DNA of 64,000 nt from Sulfurihydrogenibium sp. YO3AOP1 (GTDB lineage Bacteria; Aquificota; Aquificia; Aquificales; Hydrogenothermaceae), in NCBI RefSeq assembly GCF_000020325.1, contig NC_010730.1, positions 1,323,501 through 1,387,500 of the forward strand, given 5' to 3'. A program made the position numbers and the translations under genes. The notes under the pieces were generated by a model, which saw nothing but the letters and a program-made list of their open reading frames with translations, searched no databases and was not told the DNA's origin. Positions 1 to 7,849 of this stretch are shown here, in pieces (positions within the stretch are counted from its first letter, which is position 1; the number at the start of each line of letters is the position of its first letter).

Positions 1-279
1 CCTTTGCTTTTTATTACCGGAATAGGAAATATGCATAATTTAGGTATTTCTTTTAACGATTTGATAAACAGGACTTCCGCGTATGCATCAACGCTTCATG
101 ACAAAATTCATCTTTTCTTGCTAACTTTCTTTTTAGCAGTATTGCATGACCTATACTTTGGTCCAAAATCCCATTTAAATGAAAAGTTTAGGATAATGAC
201 ACGAATTATTGGAATAATTAATCTCATAATTGGAGTGGTTATTATCTATTATGCAGCAAAATTGAGATTTGGGGGTTAA
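1..279 (+). CDS. C-terminal part of an integral membrane protein (5' end outside window)
   Basis: The frame is open from the first base and ends at TAA 277-279, so this is the tail of a longer gene. The visible residues hold two hydrophobic stretches: one around HLFLLTFFLAVLHDLYF and a C-terminal one, IIGIINLIIGVVIIYYAAKL, ending two residues before GG. A basic loop (KSHLNEKFRIMTR) lies between them. This looks like the last two helices of a small polytopic protein of the CopD/DUF4149 sort, but that is a guess from hydropathy only. The stop lies one base before the ATG of the Rrf2 regulator, so the two are probably co-transcribed. Confidence 0.5.
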   Translation, partial: PLLFITGIGNMHNLGISFNDLINRTSAYASTLHDKIHLFLLTFFLAVLHDLYFGPKSHLNEKFRIMTRIIGIINLIIGVVIIYYAAKLRFGG

Positions 280-280
280 A

Positions 281-709
281 ATGTTATCAGAATCTGTTAA
301 AGATTGTATAAGAGCTTTAATCTATCTTGCTATAAATCAAGAGAAAAACTATGTTTCCGTAAAAGAAATAGCTGAAAAATTAAATCTTCCTTTTCATTAT
401 TTGGCAAAAAACGTTCAAAAACTTGTGAAATCTGGAATTCTTGAATCTTATAGAGGTCCAAAGGGTGGTATAGTTTTTAAACAGCCAATAGAAAGCATAA
501 AAATAATAGATATTATTAAATCATTAGATGATGATAGGTTATTCAAATCTTGTATTTTAGGGTTTGAAGAATGTAGTGATGAAAATCCATGTGCCATTCA
601 TAATAGATGGGTTGTTGAAAGAAATCATTTGTATAATCTTTTTAATACATCTCTTAAAGATATAGTGGAAGATATAAAACAAGGGAAAATTAGCAACGTA
701 AAATTATGA
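281..709 (+). CDS. Rrf2-family transcriptional regulator with Fe-S cluster cysteines
   Basis: Small winged-helix repressor of the Rrf2/IscR/NsrR family, about 142 residues. The N-terminal HTH reads VSVKEIAEKLNLPFHYLAKN followed by the recognition and wing segment ESYRGPKGGIVF, typical of the family. In the second half three cysteines are spaced C-X6-C-X5-C (CILGFEEC..ENPC), the pattern used to hold a [2Fe-2S] or [4Fe-4S] cluster, so it probably senses NO, redox state or Fe-S status. I chose ATG 281, which follows the GGGGG ribosome site, over an in-frame TTG 12 bases upstream. Its stop overlaps the lipB start (ATGA). Targets are unknown; Fe-S or nitrosative-stress genes are the obvious guess. 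Confidence 0.85.
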   Translation: MLSESVKDCIRALIYLAINQEKNYVSVKEIAEKLNLPFHYLAKNVQKLVKSGILESYRGPKGGIVFKQPIESIKIIDIIKSLDDDRLFKSCILGFEECSDENPCAIHNRWVVERNHLYNLFNTSLKDIVEDIKQGKISNVKL

Positions 710-1284
710 TAGAAATTGTAAATCTTGGATTGATTGATTATCAAAATGGTTTGAATATTATGAAAGATTTTCACAAAAAAGCATTAGAGAATAATAAAAA
801 CTATCTTTTGATATGTCAGCATTATGATGTTTATACAGTAGGTCAAAATGAAAATAAAAATTTTCCTGTAAATGTGATAAAAACAGATAGGGGCGGGTCT
901 ATAACGTTTCACGGACCCGGTCAGCCAATTTTTTATTTTATTTTTAAAGTTAAAAGTCCAATTGTTTTTTATAAAAAAGTAGTTAAGTCTTTTGATATGA
1001 TTTTTAAACCCCTTTGTGAAAAAATTTATCATGATTTTAAAAATCCTGGATTTTACATTGAAAATAGAAAGCTTGCGTCAATAGGGTTTAAGTATAGCAA
1101 GGGTTATTCTTTGCACGGCGTAGCTGTAAATCATTCAGTTGATTTAGATAAATTTAATCTAATAAAACCATGTAATTTAGATGGTTACGTTGCAACATCC
1201 TTAATCAATGAAGGTATTGAGATTGAATTAGATGAGTTGGTCAGTAGAATAACGAATAGTATATTAAAGAATTTTCAAAGGTAA
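706..1284 (+). CDS. lipB: Octanoyl-[acyl carrier protein]:protein octanoyltransferase LipB
   Basis: Transfers octanoyl from acyl carrier protein to lipoyl-domain lysines, the first step of lipoate synthesis. The BPL/LipA/LipB fold motifs are clear: RGGSITFHGPGQPIFYFI near residue 63, RKLASIGFK with the catalytic lysine, and IKPCNLDGYVATSL with the catalytic cysteine. About 192 residues, slightly short for the family (usually 200-230). The start ATG overlaps the upstream Rrf2 stop as ATGA, so translation is probably coupled. Lipoate is needed for 2-oxoacid dehydrogenases and the glycine cleavage system, and in sulfur oxidisers also for lipoate-binding proteins of Hdr-like systems; none of those lie in this window. 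Confidence 0.9.
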   Translation: MIEIVNLGLIDYQNGLNIMKDFHKKALENNKNYLLICQHYDVYTVGQNENKNFPVNVIKTDRGGSITFHGPGQPIFYFIFKVKSPIVFYKKVVKSFDMIFKPLCEKIYHDFKNPGFYIENRKLASIGFKYSKGYSLHGVAVNHSVDLDKFNLIKPCNLDGYVATSLINEGIEIELDELVSRITNSILKNFQR

Positions 1285-1367
1285 GAAGTTTGTTTAAATA
1301 AAGTCTATATCAACTTTATAAATGGTAAACACTATTAATATTTTTCAATTTACTTATTACCATATCC

Positions 1368-1563
1368 CACCTTGGATGAGAAATTAGTGGTTTATAGAAT
1401 TTAAAAAGAAGATCCTTCGGACCTACGTCCTCAGGATAAAAAATAAAGTGGAAAAGTGTAAGAGTAGGGGGCGATTCATGAATCGCCCTTACGAAAGTAA
1501 AGTTGTAATTCTTAAGCCGTGCGAAGAATCTACTACTTTTATTAAATTTCTCACCTGACATAT
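1368..1563. repeat. Family-1 inverted-repeat element (MITE/BIME-like)
   Basis: The ends read CACCTTGGATGAGAAATT and, inverted, ATATGTCAGGTGAGAAATTT, an imperfect terminal inverted repeat shared with elements at 6009, 32973, 39041, 47778 and 52731. Inside are the arm GATCCTTCGGACCTACGTCC-TCAGGAT and, on the other side, a partner arm AAGCCGTGCGAAGAATCT. The perfect 20-bp palindrome GGGCGATTCATGAATCGCCC lies between them at 1469-1488. No coding signal is credible here; a 93-residue reverse frame is just the repeat read through. Confidence 0.75.
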
Positions 1564-1571
1564 TTTTTGTT

Positions 1572-1611
1572 ATTATTATATTAATATACGATGACATGTA
1601 TTAGAACACTC
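1572..1611 (-). mobile_element. Remnant: IS110-family left end plus family-2 repeat end
   Basis: Bases 1572-1593 end in TTAATATACGATGAC, nearly identical to the outer left end of the two IS110-family elements (57000-57015 and 43277-43290). The adjoining TTAGAACACTC (1601-1611) is the inverted outer end of a family-2 repeat. So this is a scar: an IS110 left end inside a family-2 element, abutting a complete family-1 element. The same order is seen at 52624-52906. Confidence 0.5.
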
Positions 1612-1700
1612 TTAATAAAATATCCCAAATTTTTTCTCAATTTTGCAAAAATCAAAAAAGGTTAACTGAGTTTTCAAATGATTTTATCTAAAATTTTAGG

Positions 1701-1706
1701 TATAAT
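1701..1706 (+). promoter_or_regulatory. Candidate -10 box upstream of the oxidoreductase gene
   Basis: A TATAAT hexamer lies 38 bases before the TTG start at 1744. I see no good -35 at normal spacing, so the promoter assignment is weak. Confidence 0.3.
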
Positions 1707-1743
1707 TTTTGCATATTTTTTATAAAAAAATTTGGAGACGGTC

Positions 1744-2556
1744 TTGAAGGTAGGAATAGTTGGCATTGGAAATATGGGCAGTAAGTATGTTAATAAATTT
1801 AAAGAGTTAAACCTGGATTATGTTCTTATAGATTCAAATCCTGAACAACTTTCAAAATTTCCTGATAATGTTAAAAAATATCAAGATATAGAAAAGGCTT
1901 TAAATGAGGATTTAGACGCTGTTTTTGTAGCAACATCTCCACAATCGCATCTTCCAATAGCAAGAAAATTTTTAGATGCTGGCATTAATGTAATGGTAGA
2001 AAAACCACCATCTTTAAGCAGAAAAGAGCTTGAAGAGACACTTGATTTAGCATACAAAAAAAATGTTTATTTGTCAGTTTCAGAAATTGAGTTAAAATCA
2101 AGCGCAGTTAGAAACCTTTCATTAGTTAAAAACGTTAATTTTGTAGAAGGATATAGATTAAACCTTGGCAAAGGTTATATAAATCCATTTTTTGACCTTG
2201 CTTGGCATGACCTTTACATTTTTCATTACTTATTTGGGAATTTTAAAATAAAAGATGTGAAAGTAGAAGATAATATTGCAAAAGTTAAAGCAGAATCTGA
2301 AAATACTGAATTTGACCTACAGGTAGCATGGCTAAACCCATTCACAAGAAGGGAATGGATTTTAAAAACAAGTGATGGAGATCTAGTCTTAAATTTTGCG
2401 GAGGATAAAATTATATATCCTTCCGGAGAGGTAAAAGAAAAGGATAACAAAGACAAGCTTAAACTTATGATAGAAGAGTTTTTAAATAAGCCATCGTATG
2501 ATAGCACATTAAGGTCTATTAATATTCTTAAAGAAATAGAAAAAATTAAAATATAA
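1744..2556 (+). CDS. Gfo/Idh/MocA-family NAD(P)-dependent oxidoreductase
   Basis: About 270 residues. The N-terminal Rossmann motif is VGIVGIGNMGSKYVNKF, and the family hallmark EKPPSLSRKELEE lies near residue 95; AVFVATSPQSHLPIARK precedes it. The C-terminal half fits the usual substrate-binding alpha/beta domain but is short (family norm 320-380). I prefer TTG 1744 because GGAG at 1734-1737 sits six bases ahead of it; an in-frame TTG at 1732 overlaps that site. The next gene, a DegT-type aminotransferase, starts 10 bases downstream. The pair suggests oxidation then amination of a sugar or nucleotide sugar for surface polysaccharide. The substrate is not predictable from sequence alone. Confidence 0.8.
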   Translation: MKVGIVGIGNMGSKYVNKFKELNLDYVLIDSNPEQLSKFPDNVKKYQDIEKALNEDLDAVFVATSPQSHLPIARKFLDAGINVMVEKPPSLSRKELEETLDLAYKKNVYLSVSEIELKSSAVRNLSLVKNVNFVEGYRLNLGKGYINPFFDLAWHDLYIFHYLFGNFKIKDVKVEDNIAKVKAESENTEFDLQVAWLNPFTRREWILKTSDGDLVLNFAEDKIIYPSGEVKEKDNKDKLKLMIEEFLNKPSYDSTLRSINILKEIEKIKI

Positions 2557-2566
2557 AGGAGTTGGA

Positions 2567-3622
2567 ATGATACCAATAATTAAGCCTTACTTTGGAAAAG
2601 AAGAAGAAAAAACAGTCCTTGATATCATGAAAAGTGGGCAAATTACAAGAGGTCAGTGGACTTTAAAGTTTAGAGAAGAGTTTAAAAAGTATATAGGTGT
2701 AGGTTTTTGTCATACTGTATGTAGTGGAACTGCTGCGTTATATATTGCATTGAAAGCCATAGGTATATCCAAAAAAGAAGATATTGTTATCGTCCCGTCA
2801 CTGAGTTTTATGGCTACTATTGATGCAGTTATTTTAGCCGGTGGTACTCCGGTAGTTATAGATGTTGATGAAAGCTATACTATGGATCCTGCATGGTTAG
2901 AAGAGGCTATTAAAAAATACAAACCAAAAGCAGTCATACCTGTTCATCTCTTTGGTCAAACTGCTGATATGGATAAAATAAAAGCTTTATGTAAAGAAAA
3001 TAATGTTTTAATCTTAGAAGATGCAGCACAAGCTCACGGAGCTGAGTTTAAAGGAAAAAAAGCCGGAAGTCTTGGAGATATATCAGCATTTAGTTTTTAC
3101 GCATCTAAAAACGTTGCAATGGGTGAAGGTGGAGCAATTCTAACAAACAATCCTGAAATTGATGAAAAAATATCAAACTGGATAGAATTTGGAGACCATC
3201 CAGCTTTAAACCTAAGAATAACAGAATTTCAAGCAGGAATAGGATACTGGCAGTTAAAACGCTTAGACGAAACAAATGAAAAAAGAAGAAAAATAGCAAA
3301 AATCTATAACGAAGAGTTTAAAGATTTGCCTGGATTAGTCCTTCCGCAAGAATTGCCGGATAGAAAGCATGTATATCATATATACGCATTAAGACATCCA
3401 GAAAGAAATAAAATCGTTGAAAAGCTTATTGAAAATGGAATTGGAGCAAGAGTATACTACGAATATACACTTCATCAGTTAAGAAACGCTGAACATTTAA
3501 ATTGTAAATTTGGAGAGCTTTGCACACAAGAGCTATTTGCAATTCCTGTTCATGCATCTTTAACAGAAAGCGAAGTAGATTATATTGTAAGCACTGTTAA
3601 AAAAATTGTTAAGGAGGTTTAA
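2567..3622 (+). CDS. DegT/DnrJ/EryC1-family PLP-dependent aminotransferase
   Basis: 351 residues, normal for sugar aminotransferases of this family. Motifs: GKEEEKTVLDIMKSGQITRG at the N terminus, the substrate/PLP loop CHTVCSGTAALYIALKA, LEDAAQAHGAEFKGKKAGSL, and the PLP lysine in FSFYASKNVAMGEGGAIL. RBS AAGGAG precedes ATG 2567. With the preceding Gfo/Idh oxidoreductase it probably makes an amino sugar from a keto sugar nucleotide. Family members use glutamate or glutamine as amino donor. Following genes (lipoprotein, ribH, nusB) are unrelated in function, so it is simply the second gene of a long transcription unit. Confidence 0.88.
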   Translation: MIPIIKPYFGKEEEKTVLDIMKSGQITRGQWTLKFREEFKKYIGVGFCHTVCSGTAALYIALKAIGISKKEDIVIVPSLSFMATIDAVILAGGTPVVIDVDESYTMDPAWLEEAIKKYKPKAVIPVHLFGQTADMDKIKALCKENNVLILEDAAQAHGAEFKGKKAGSLGDISAFSFYASKNVAMGEGGAILTNNPEIDEKISNWIEFGDHPALNLRITEFQAGIGYWQLKRLDETNEKRRKIAKIYNEEFKDLPGLVLPQELPDRKHVYHIYALRHPERNKIVEKLIENGIGARVYYEYTLHQLRNAEHLNCKFGELCTQELFAIPVHASLTESEVDYIVSTVKKIVKEV

Positions 3623-3624
3623 CT

Positions 3625-4011
3625 ATGAAAAAGCTTATTTTTGGAATGTTTTTAGTATCTTTGGTATCTTCTTGTGCAGTATATACCAAACCGGGGGCTG
3701 TTGTGGTTGATACTCCAAACAAAATTATTGTAAATCCAAGGGTCGTTTTGATCCCAGATTATGATGTATATATTGTTGATGACCCAAGGATAGAGGTATA
3801 TCAATTCAGAGGAAGATGGTATTGGTTTAATAATGGTAGATGGTATGTAGCAGAAAGATGGGAGGGTCCATGGATTATCTTGAACGGTCCACCTCCTTTT
3901 AGAATACCACCTGGACAAATTAGAAAGATGTATATTCATGAAAGAAATGCTGAAAAAAAATTCTGGAAAGAAATGGAAAAACGCGAGAAACATCATAAAG
4001 ATTGGGATTGA
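3625..4011 (+). CDS. Small Tyr/Trp-rich lipoprotein of unknown function
   Basis: 128 residues with a lipoprotein signal: MKKL start, hydrophobic core, then a lipobox LVSSC with the lipidated Cys at residue 17. The mature part has aromatic, repeat-like segments ([20 protein letters not shown], then [20 protein letters not shown]) and a basic C terminus rich in Lys, Glu and His. Such W/Y-rich segments recur in small envelope lipoproteins of proteobacteria and Aquificota, but I recognise no named family with certainty. It is preceded by a strong RBS (AAGGAGG), starts two bases after the aminotransferase stop, and is followed by ribH. Likely anchored to the outer or inner membrane facing the periplasm. 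Confidence 0.75.
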   Translation: MKKLIFGMFLVSLVSSCAVYTKPGAVVVDTPNKIIVNPRVVLIPDYDVYIVDDPRIEVYQFRGRWYWFNNGRWYVAERWEGPWIILNGPPPFRIPPGQIRKMYIHERNAEKKFWKEMEKREKHHKDWD

Positions 4012-4034
4012 TAAAGTTTATAATGGAGGATGTT

Positions 4035-4499
4035 ATGAACATTGTAGAAGGCAAACTATCAGCTGAAGGTTTAAAGTTTGGTATTGTAGTCGGCAGGTTT
4101 AATAGCTTTATCACTGAAAGATTGTTGGAGGGAGCTATTGACTGTATTTTAAGACATGGTGGCAGTAAAGAGAATATAGAAATTGTAAAAGTTCCTGGTT
4201 CTTTTGAAATTCCGTTAACAGCTAAAAAACTTGCAAAGTCTGGTAAGTATGATGCTGTTATATGCTTAGGTGCGGTTATTAGAGGTTCTACACCACACTT
4301 TGATTATGTAGCCAATGAAGTAACAAAAGGAATAGCACAAGTTAGTTTAGAGACAGAAGTGCCAATAGGCTATGGAATTTTGACAACAGACACAATAGAG
4401 CAAGCAGTTGAGAGAGCTGGAACAAAAATGGGAAATAAAGGATTTGACGCAGCCATGGTTGCAATAGAAATGGCAAATGTTTTAAAAAGTATAGGATGA
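4035..4499 (+). CDS. ribH: 6,7-dimethyl-8-ribityllumazine synthase
   Basis: 154 residues, the normal size. It condenses 5-amino-6-ribitylaminouracil with 3,4-dihydroxybutanone phosphate in the penultimate step of riboflavin synthesis, as an icosahedral or pentameric shell. Visible motifs: [53 protein letters not shown] with the catalytic His of the PHF segment, and a C-terminal [17 protein letters not shown] 4035 is chosen because GGAGG at 4026-4030 lies just before it; an in-frame ATG at 4002 inside the previous gene lacks a site. nusB follows four bases later, the widespread ribH-nusB pairing. Confidence 0.95.
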   Translation: MNIVEGKLSAEGLKFGIVVGRFNSFITERLLEGAIDCILRHGGSKENIEIVKVPGSFEIPLTAKKLAKSGKYDAVICLGAVIRGSTPHFDYVANEVTKGIAQVSLETEVPIGYGILTTDTIEQAVERAGTKMGNKGFDAAMVAIEMANVLKSIG

Positions 4500-4503
4500 T
4501 AGA

Positions 4504-5010
4504 ATGAAGAAGAAAAATAAGAGTCTAAAATTTTTAAGAAAAAGACTGTTAAAAGCAGCAAGAGATTTATCTATGAGAATTCTTTTTGCATATGATTTTA
4601 GAAAAGAAGATCTATTCAATGTTTTAGAAGAATTTCTAAACACTAAAAAATTTTCTCCAGAAATAAAAGAGTATGTATTAAAAGTTGTAAACTTTTACAA
4701 TGAAAACTCACAAGAAATAGATGACATTATCAAGAGCCATCTTAAAAATTGGCGTTTTGAGAGGATTGGATACATCGAAAGAGCAGTATTAAGGCTTGGT
4801 GTTTCTGAGCTTTTAATTATACACTCAAAAGAAGAAAGCAAAGAGTTAAAAGATAAAGAAATAAGGATATTATTCTTAGATTTACTTGATTTAGTAGAAT
4901 GTTATACAAACTCTAAGTTGTCTGTTAAATTTGTAAACGGTATTTTAGGAAAAATAAATAAGGAATTGGAACAAAATGAGAATAGTATTCATATCGGACT
5001 TACACAGTAA
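4504..5010 (+). CDS. nusB: Transcription antitermination protein NusB
   Basis: 168 residues, all-helical. Typical NusB signatures are LSMRILFAYDF near the N terminus and, in the second half, NWRFERIGYIERAVLRLGVS then SVKFVNGILGKI. It binds boxA RNA with NusE and promotes antitermination on rRNA operons. The N terminus carries an extra basic stretch (KKKNKSLKFLRKRLLKA) before the usual start of the domain. Position after ribH is the common arrangement. The last 35 bases overlap the start of the phosphoesterase gene in another frame, indicating translational coupling. Confidence 0.92.
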   Translation: MKKKNKSLKFLRKRLLKAARDLSMRILFAYDFRKEDLFNVLEEFLNTKKFSPEIKEYVLKVVNFYNENSQEIDDIIKSHLKNWRFERIGYIERAVLRLGVSELLIIHSKEESKELKDKEIRILFLDLLDLVECYTNSKLSVKFVNGILGKINKELEQNENSIHIGLTQ

Positions 5011-5701
5011 TATCTATGCTGTTGAAGCCTTAGATAAAGAGCTTAAAAATAAAAGTTATGATTACATATACTGCTTAGGCGATATTGTAGGATATGGAGC
5101 AAATCCAAAAGAAGTTGTTGATTGGGTAATAGAAAATGTAGATTTTTCACTAAGAGGAAATCATGACACCTTAATTTCAAAAGCAGAACCAATAGATATG
5201 CATAATCCATACACTCTAAAAGCTGCATATTACAACATGGAAGTTTTAGAAGATAGACATAAAGAATATCTAAGATCTCTTCCAAAAGATTTTGAAAACG
5301 ATTTAATGGTTTTGACTCATGATGAACCATGTATTCCTGGTAGTATGGAGTATATAACTAAAATCAAAGAAGCTTACGATACATTTTCCGCTTTTCATCA
5401 AAGTTTGTGTTTTTATGGTCATACACATTTGCCGGGAATTTTTGAGAAAGAAAATAATGAAGTTTTTTATAAAAGAGATAATAAGATATTTTTAAAAAAA
5501 AGAAATAAATATCTGATCAATCCTGGTAGTATAGGTCAGCCAAGAGATAAAGATCCAAGATTGTCTTATATTATATTTGATTCTGAAGATAATGTTGTTG
5601 AATTTTATAGAGTAGTGTATAATGTTGAAAAGGCTGCAAGAGATATATTGAATGCAGGCCTTCCAGCAATATTTGCAAACAGATTATTTAGAGGAGTTTA
5701 G
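4976..5701 (+). CDS. Metallophosphoesterase of the YfcE/MJ0936 type
   Basis: 241 residues with all calcineurin-like metal-binding blocks in order: FISDLHSN (D-x-H), GDIVGYGANP (GDxxG), LRGNHD (GNHD), LTHDEP (second His) and YGHTHLPG (GHTH). The segment NPGSIGQPRDKDPRLSYIIF matches the C-terminal conserved block of this family. Probably cytoplasmic, hydrolysing phosphodiesters or phosphomonoesters in a dinuclear metal site; the natural substrate is not known for most members. ATG 4976 lies inside nusB. It ends the ribH-nusB unit; a non-coding stretch follows. Confidence 0.88.
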   Translation: MRIVFISDLHSNIYAVEALDKELKNKSYDYIYCLGDIVGYGANPKEVVDWVIENVDFSLRGNHDTLISKAEPIDMHNPYTLKAAYYNMEVLEDRHKEYLRSLPKDFENDLMVLTHDEPCIPGSMEYITKIKEAYDTFSAFHQSLCFYGHTHLPGIFEKENNEVFYKRDNKIFLKKRNKYLINPGSIGQPRDKDPRLSYIIFDSEDNVVEFYRVVYNVEKAARDILNAGLPAIFANRLFRGV

Positions 5702-5739
5702 AGAATATAAAAATAGAAGATAGAAAGCCTTAAAAGTGA

Positions 5740-5985
5740 GTCAAGTTTCTGTGAGGGAGCCGATGGAAGGAATTCCAAATAGATTAAAAAGACTTGGCAA
5801 ATTTTGAAGATAGCCCTTGTCTTTCCTATTCTTGGAAAGTCTTTTGTAAGAGACTATTCCTCTCTGAAGTCGTTAATGATTTGGCGGGACGTGGGATAGG
5901 GTGGCAAGAAGGAATTAGCTTTTGTTTCAGACTGCGGGATGTTTCTGTAGTAAAACAGAAATTTTACGAGCAGTCCAAGATGTAT
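5740..5985 (+). ncRNA. Candidate structured RNA (unassigned), strand inferred
   Basis: A 250-base stretch without a credible gene, visibly richer in G+C than neighbouring spacers. It can form a chain of hairpins. GTCAAGT (5749) pairs with ACTTGGC (5792), enclosing the small hairpin GGAAGGAATTCC at 5765. CTTTCC/GGAAAG brackets 5821-5839, and GTCTTT/AAGAGAC lies at 5839-5854. An outer GACTGC/GCAGTC (5930/5969) encloses TTTCTGT/ACAGAAA. CTTGG 5794 could also pair with CCAAG 5975, closing a domain of about 185 bases. I do not see the signature of tmRNA, SRP RNA, RNase P RNA or a known riboswitch. A 6S-like RNA is possible by size only. Strand follows the flanking genes. Confidence 0.4.
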
Positions 5986-6008
5986 TTAAGATATAAATTT
6001 TAAACTTT

Positions 6009-6185
6009 ATACATCGAATGAGAGATTGACAAGAAATTATAATTTAAATAGGAGATCTTTTCGGACTTACGTCCTGAGGATGACAAATCAAGCTTAATAA
6101 TCAAACACCAAAAAGAAAAGCCTTTCTTGTCATTTTGAGCAAATCGAAGAATCCCATCGTTTTTTAAATTTCTCAATCAACGTAT
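6009..6185. repeat. Family-1 inverted-repeat element
   Basis: The left terminus ATACATCGAATGAGAGATT and the inverted right terminus ATACGTTGATTGAGAAATTT form the family-1 terminal repeat. Inner arms are AGATCTTTTCGGACTTACGT followed by CCTGAGGATGAC, and CTTGTCATTTTGAGCAAATC followed by GAAGAATC. It fills the gap before the OmpA pair and is probably non-coding. Confidence 0.75.
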
Positions 6186-6262
6186 TTTAGTTATATAATA
6201 TTTTAAACTTTATTTAAATTTTTACGAAAAAGAGTATATAAAATGTTAGTGGAGGCTTTAAC

Positions 6263-6562
6263 GTGGTAAGAAAATTTTTAGTCACTGTTTTGTGTTTTAT
6301 TGGAATAACGAATGCAGCTGATGTTTTAAATAATTCTAATATAGAGTATTTAGATGCTGCAAGGTCAGCTTTGAAAACAGCTTACGAGTCTGGAGCAAAC
6401 TTAAAAGCACCTTATGAATATGGGAAAGCAAAAGGATTCTATAACATAGCTGTTGAAGAATCTTCTAATTTTAATGTAGATAAATCTAACGAAGCAGCTA
6501 AAAAATCTATTGAATATTCTTTAAAAGCTATTGAAAAAGTATCTCAAGGAGAGACAAAATGA
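6263..6562 (+). CDS. Secreted small helical protein, DUF4398-like
   Basis: 99 residues starting at GTG 6263, seven bases after GGAGG. A signal peptide is evident (VRKFLVTVLCFIGITNAA, likely cleavage after NAA). The mature part is helical with a repeating Ala pattern, AARSALKTAYESGANLKAPYE, then EYGKAKGFYNIAVEES. That resembles DUF4398 proteins, which commonly sit just upstream of an OmpA-domain lipoprotein, exactly as here (stop overlaps the next ATG). A periplasmic partner of the OmpA-like protein is the best guess; no enzymatic residues are visible. Confidence 0.7.
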   Translation: MVRKFLVTVLCFIGITNAADVLNNSNIEYLDAARSALKTAYESGANLKAPYEYGKAKGFYNIAVEESSNFNVDKSNEAAKKSIEYSLKAIEKVSQGETK

Positions 6563-7341
6563 AAAAGAAAATTATTACTTCTACATTTATTTTGGCTTTT
6601 ACAAGTAATGTATTTGCAGAGCAAAACGTTGATATGAGTAAAATTCAAGAAAGATTTGATAAATTAAAAGAAAAACATGCTCTTGAATGTTCTCCAGAAG
6701 AATACGGAATACTCGAAAGTTACTTAGAAAGTATAAAAATTGAAAACAATCAATCTGTAGATTCATTGAGACTTATAACAAAAATAGAAGATTTATTAAC
6801 AAAAATAAAAAAAAATATAAATTCTGATAAAGATAACGATGGTATTCCATGCTATAAAGAAATAGAGCTTGGTCTTAATCCAAAAATTCCTGATGCTATA
6901 GAAAAAGCAAAAATTGCTCAAAACAAAAAACCTGAGAAATTAGATATTGGCGCAAAAGAGAAAGAATCTCCAAAAACTTATAAAAGTACAGACGCTATTA
7001 CTCAACCAGTTAGAGTTCATTTTTACTTAAATAGTTCAAAAATAAAGAAGGAGTATTTGCCATACTTAAATATAGTTGCTAAGTATCTAAAAACCCATCC
7101 AGATGTAAAAGTTAAGATTAAAGGTTATACTGACAATATAGGTTCTAAAAAGTATAATGATAAATTAGCTTTAAAAAGAGCCAAGACTGTCAAGCAGTAT
7201 TTAGTTAAACTTGGTGTTTCTCCAAATAGAATTATGATAGACGGAGTTGGAAAATCTGAATACATTGTTTCTAATAATAATGAATTAGATAGATTTACAA
7301 ATAGAAGAGCCGAATTTTACATAATAAATTTGGCAGAATAG
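6559..7341 (+). CDS. OmpA-family peptidoglycan-binding envelope protein
   Basis: 260 residues: signal peptide (KKKIITSTFILAFTSNVFAE), a helical N-terminal region, then a short Asp-rich segment DSDKDNDGIPCYKEIELGLN-like (actual NSDKDNDGIPCYKEIE), which resembles a thrombospondin type-3 calcium loop. The C-terminal OmpA/MotB domain starts near residue 145. Its hallmarks are VRVHFYLNSSKIKKEYLPYL, IKGYTDNIGSKKYNDKLALK, RAKTVKQYLVKLGVSPNRI and NRRAEFYI. It likely anchors the outer envelope to peptidoglycan. Its ATG overlaps the stop of the preceding DUF4398-like gene. No beta-barrel domain is present. Confidence 0.88.
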   Translation: MKKKIITSTFILAFTSNVFAEQNVDMSKIQERFDKLKEKHALECSPEEYGILESYLESIKIENNQSVDSLRLITKIEDLLTKIKKNINSDKDNDGIPCYKEIELGLNPKIPDAIEKAKIAQNKKPEKLDIGAKEKESPKTYKSTDAITQPVRVHFYLNSSKIKKEYLPYLNIVAKYLKTHPDVKVKIKGYTDNIGSKKYNDKLALKRAKTVKQYLVKLGVSPNRIMIDGVGKSEYIVSNNNELDRFTNRRAEFYIINLAE

Positions 7342-7342
7342 A

Positions 7343-7849
7343 TTGGCAAAGGGAAGAACGCATGACTTAATAAATTTCGCCGTTCTTCCTCCTCTTATTT
7401 ACTACCTTCATCCATCAGATTTTATATCTTTTTCTACTGGCTATTTTATCGGGACTTTTTTTCTTACTCCTGATAATGATTTATACCTCTCTAAACCAAA
7501 TAGCAGATGGAAAATTTTAAAGTTCATATGGCTACCTTATACCAAACTTTTTAGCCATCGTGGAATTTCTCATATTCCAATATATGGAACAATTACAAAA
7601 ATTTTTTACTTATCTTTTATAGCATTTATATTTTTGTTTCTTTTAAAGCTTTTGATAAACTTTTTAATTCCAGATAATAATTTTCAAGTTTCAAGATTTG
7701 ATAACTTAGATTTAAGCAGTTTTTTAAACAATGTCTCATTTTTATCCTTTTTCTTTGGTCTAATTTTGGCTGAATTTGTGCATATATTAACAGATATAAT
7801 TTATAGTAGTTTTAAAAAGTTAAAACCAAAAAGGAAAAAAAGAAAATGA
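7343..7849 (+). CDS. DUF2227-like putative metal-binding membrane protein
   Basis: 168 residues from TTG 7343 (the base after the OmpA stop plus one). N-terminal MAKGRTHDLINFAVLPPLIY has the His-Asp expected of DUF2227. FLTPDNDLYLSKPNSRW and LFSHRGISHIPIYGT supply the other conserved Asp/His positions, and AEFVHILTDIIYS the last. Three hydrophobic segments suggest an inner-membrane protein with a metal site at the membrane face, related to YdjM-type hydrolases. The C terminus is very basic (KKLKPKRKKRK). Its end overlaps the M50 protease start. Function of the family is unknown. Confidence 0.75.
   Translation: MAKGRTHDLINFAVLPPLIYYLHPSDFISFSTGYFIGTFFLTPDNDLYLSKPNSRWKILKFIWLPYTKLFSHRGISHIPIYGTITKIFYLSFIAFIFLFLLKLLINFLIPDNNFQVSRFDNLDLSSFLNNVSFLSFFFGLILAEFVHILTDIIYSSFKKLKPKRKKRK

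Noticed and set aside
1316-1597. 93-residue minus-strand frame between lipB and the oxidoreductase
   Set aside because: Made of the family-1 repeat; similar peptides arise from other copies (13269-13517, 21298-21555), showing they are translations of repeats.
3900-4034. FMN riboswitch before ribH
   Set aside because: The region is the coding end of the lipoprotein gene and contains none of the conserved FMN aptamer blocks.
5740-5985. RNase P RNA, SRP RNA, tmRNA or SAM riboswitch
   Set aside because: Short look-alikes exist (GGAAAGTC, CAAATAG, ACAGAA, GTGAGGGAGCCGATG) but their order and partners do not fit any of these RNAs.
5794-6003. 69-residue + strand frame
   Set aside because: Lies across several hairpins, has no ribosome site and no protein-like composition; better explained as a structured RNA region.
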